Part shown: piece by piece, positions 62,829-64,000 of the stretch
Layout: the number at the start of each line of letters is the position of its first letter
How positions within the stretch are numbered: position 1 is the stretch's first letter
DNA from: Acidobacteriota bacterium
GTDB lineage: Bacteria; Acidobacteriota; Blastocatellia; Pyrinomonadales; Pyrinomonadaceae
Direction of reading: 5' to 3'
Assembly: GCA_003222975.1 (NCBI GenBank)
Contig: QHXN01000021.1
Location: forward strand, 1-64,000
Length of the DNA: 64,000 nt
The notes under the pieces: model-generated
Told to the model about the DNA's origin: nothing
Database searches by the model: none
What the model saw: the letters and a program-made list of their open reading frames with translations, nothing else
Translations under genes and position numbers: made by a program

Positions 62829-64000
62829 GCCTTTTTCACCTCAAAACCTTTCTCCGCCTTGACCTCGAAACTCTCCCCGCCGATTGACGCCACAAGCTTC
62901 TTGAAGCGGTCGCCGAATCCCAGGTGGTTCCGGTTGGTGTTGCCGCCGAGGACAACCTCGAACGCGCCCTCGCCCTTCTCTTCGACGAGCGCCCACACGC
63001 GTTCGTGCGAGAAGAAGAAGACCGAGGAGAGCGTCAACGCCAGCAGTGTGAATCCGAGATAGACGACCGTCGAGCCGGGGTCTTTCTGAACTGAGAGGAT
63101 GTGCGCCTTCGGGGCCTTCTCGAAATCAACGAGACGCCACGTGTAGCCCGCGACGGGCTGCTTGGCGAAGGGCGCGCGCTCGGCCATCTCCGGCGTGAAG
63201 GCGAAGGCGCGCTGCGTTTGCCCGCCCGGCGGCGTAACGGCGAGCGTGGCCGCGGGGTTCGTGTACTCACTCCCGTCCCCGCTCTGCGTGCCGCCGACCG
63301 TGAAGTTCGCCGCAAAATCTTTCAACTCGACGCGCGTGCCGTCGGCGAGCTTCGTCACGCCGTTGCGCGGGATGGTTATCTCCTGCGGCTCCCCACCCTG
63401 CTGCGGCGTCACGCGCAGAGTCACCTGGCGCGCCTTGCCGTCGGCGATGAAGCTGGCCTGGAAGAGCCGGTAGCCGCGGTAGTCGTAAGGCGCGTTCAGG
63501 TGCACGAGCGCGTCGCGGTCGCCGTAGTCGGGGTCTTTGATGCGGATGCGCGTCAGCCAGTCGAGCGTGTTCTCCGAAGTGATGTTGCCCTCTTTGCGTA
63601 TGAGCTTCTGCTGGATGTCGGTGCACTCGACCGTAAACGGGAGCTGGTAGGCGGCCTGCGAGAGCTGGTCAATGTTGAAGACCGTCTCGGTCATCTGGTC
63701 GGACTTCTGGCCGGGTTCGAGCGGCATGTTGCCGGTTCGCCCGAACTGAGCGGTGAGGAAGCCGCCGAAGAAGATCGTCAGCAGCGCGACGTGGACGGCG
63801 TATGCGCCGAGGCGGTTCCAAGCGCCGCGCTCGCCGAAGACGAAAGTCTTCCCATTCTTCTCCGTCACCCTCTGCTTCAGTCGGTTCGCCGCAAACGCCG
63901 CCGAAACCTTCTCGACCACGGCGTCGCGGCCCGACGCCTGCGCGAATCTCAGGCTCGCGCTCTGCTCCTGCCCGCGCAGCCAGTGGGCCGAGGCGTCGAG
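62825..64000 (-). CDS. resB: ResB-like cytochrome c biogenesis protein, N-terminus cut by window edge
   Basis: The frame is open to position 64000 (392 codons) and continues beyond. Visible parts are a transmembrane segment (LGAYAVHVALLTIFFGGFLT), a large outer domain with the ResB-type PYDYRGYRLFQASF motif, and a last helix (TVVYLGFTLLALTLSSVFFF) before a cytoplasmic tail. A GTG at 63919 is internal, not the start. ResB holds apocytochrome for CcsA; the ATGA overlap with ccsA shows coupling. Confidence 0.9.
   Translation of the reverse strand, partial: LDASAHWLRGQEQSASLRFAQASGRDAVVEKVSAAFAANRLKQRVTEKNGKTFVFGERGAWNRLGAYAVHVALLTIFFGGFLTAQFGRTGNMPLEPGQKSDQMTETVFNIDQLSQAAYQLPFTVECTDIQQKLIRKEGNITSENTLDWLTRIRIKDPDYGDRDALVHLNAPYDYRGYRLFQASFIADGKARQVTLRVTPQQGGEPQEITIPRNGVTKLADGTRVELKDFAANFTVGGTQSGDGSEYTNPAATLAVTPPGGQTQRAFAFTPEMAERAPFAKQPVAGYTWRLVDFEKAPKAHILSVQKDPGSTVVYLGFTLLALTLSSVFFFSHERVWALVEEKGEGAFEVVLGGNTNRNHLGFGDRFKKLVASIGGESFEVKAEKGFEVKKA

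Overview
The window is about 66% G+C and fully chromosomal in character. It holds long co-oriented operons, no rRNA or tRNA that I can see, no phage or transposase genes and no CRISPR array. The best guess at the host is an Acidobacteriota bacterium, probably class Blastocatellia (Pyrinomonadaceae-like). This rests on the very long secreted protein at 14423-20383 with a Solibacter-type (TIGR03437-like) domain, the multihaem cytochrome cluster, a System II cytochrome c maturation pair, and the overall gene content. It is an inference, not a proof.

Layout. 1-7161 (- strand): fatty-acid and phospholipid start-up genes (fabD partial, fabH, plsX, rpmF, DUF177/yceD), a zinc-ribbon TPR protein, and acetoacetyl-CoA genes (thiolase, 3-hydroxybutyryl-CoA dehydrogenase). 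7440-12965 (+): sugar-nucleotide pyrophosphorylase, phosphohexomutase, mutM, and a methionine-synthesis gene behind what reads as a SAM-II riboswitch with a terminator touching its start codon. 13147-13878 (-): a secreted precursor with a 12-cysteine tail resembling halocin-C8-type bacteriocins. 14423-20383 (+): a giant secreted beta-propeller/lamin-tail protein whose 3' end runs antisense into thiG. 20271-22215 (-): thiG, thiS and a conserved hypothetical. 22470-38111 (+): complex I genes nuoABCDEFG-JKLMN with nuoH and nuoI missing, a retropepsin-like protease between nuoF and nuoG, and a thioredoxin-fold protein between nuoM and nuoN. 38193-42706: hypothetical, glutamine amidotransferase, and modA divergent from modBC. 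42823-45738 (-): ATP-grasp ligase, PilZ protein and YbdK-type ligase. 45967-49338 (-): ECF sigma factor, anti-sigma factor and an HtrA-like protein lacking its catalytic serine motif. 49790-64000: a redox cluster in which signalling domains (two cNMP-binding, one FHA) are fused to Fe-S or haem modules, followed on the - strand by three more multihaem cytochromes (29 haem-binding motifs in the four cytochromes), TPR and secreted accessory proteins, and CcsA/ResB for haem attachment.

The most unusual signal is not a gene. At least twelve intergenic spaces contain hairpins whose two arms are degenerate tandem repeats, mostly with a 7-nt period (one has 8 nt, one about 9). The unit sequence differs between families (GTAAACC/GTGAACC, TAGCTNT, ATTCATC, ATTTACC, CTTTTGC, CTCTGAA), while the architecture is constant. 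Several families recur at unlinked places, and two copies (3091-3196 and 61090-61168) match along loop and arms in opposite orientation. Within the nuo operon the downstream arm ends only 4-6 nt before the start codons of nuoC, nuoE, nuoF, nuoL, a 37-codon ORF and nuoJ, where a clear Shine-Dalgarno is generally absent. I treat these as one class of heptad-hairpin element that may act in RNA processing or translation.

Limits: everything was read by eye. Domain names come from motif recognition, not searches. Start codons are choices, and promoters are consensus matches only.
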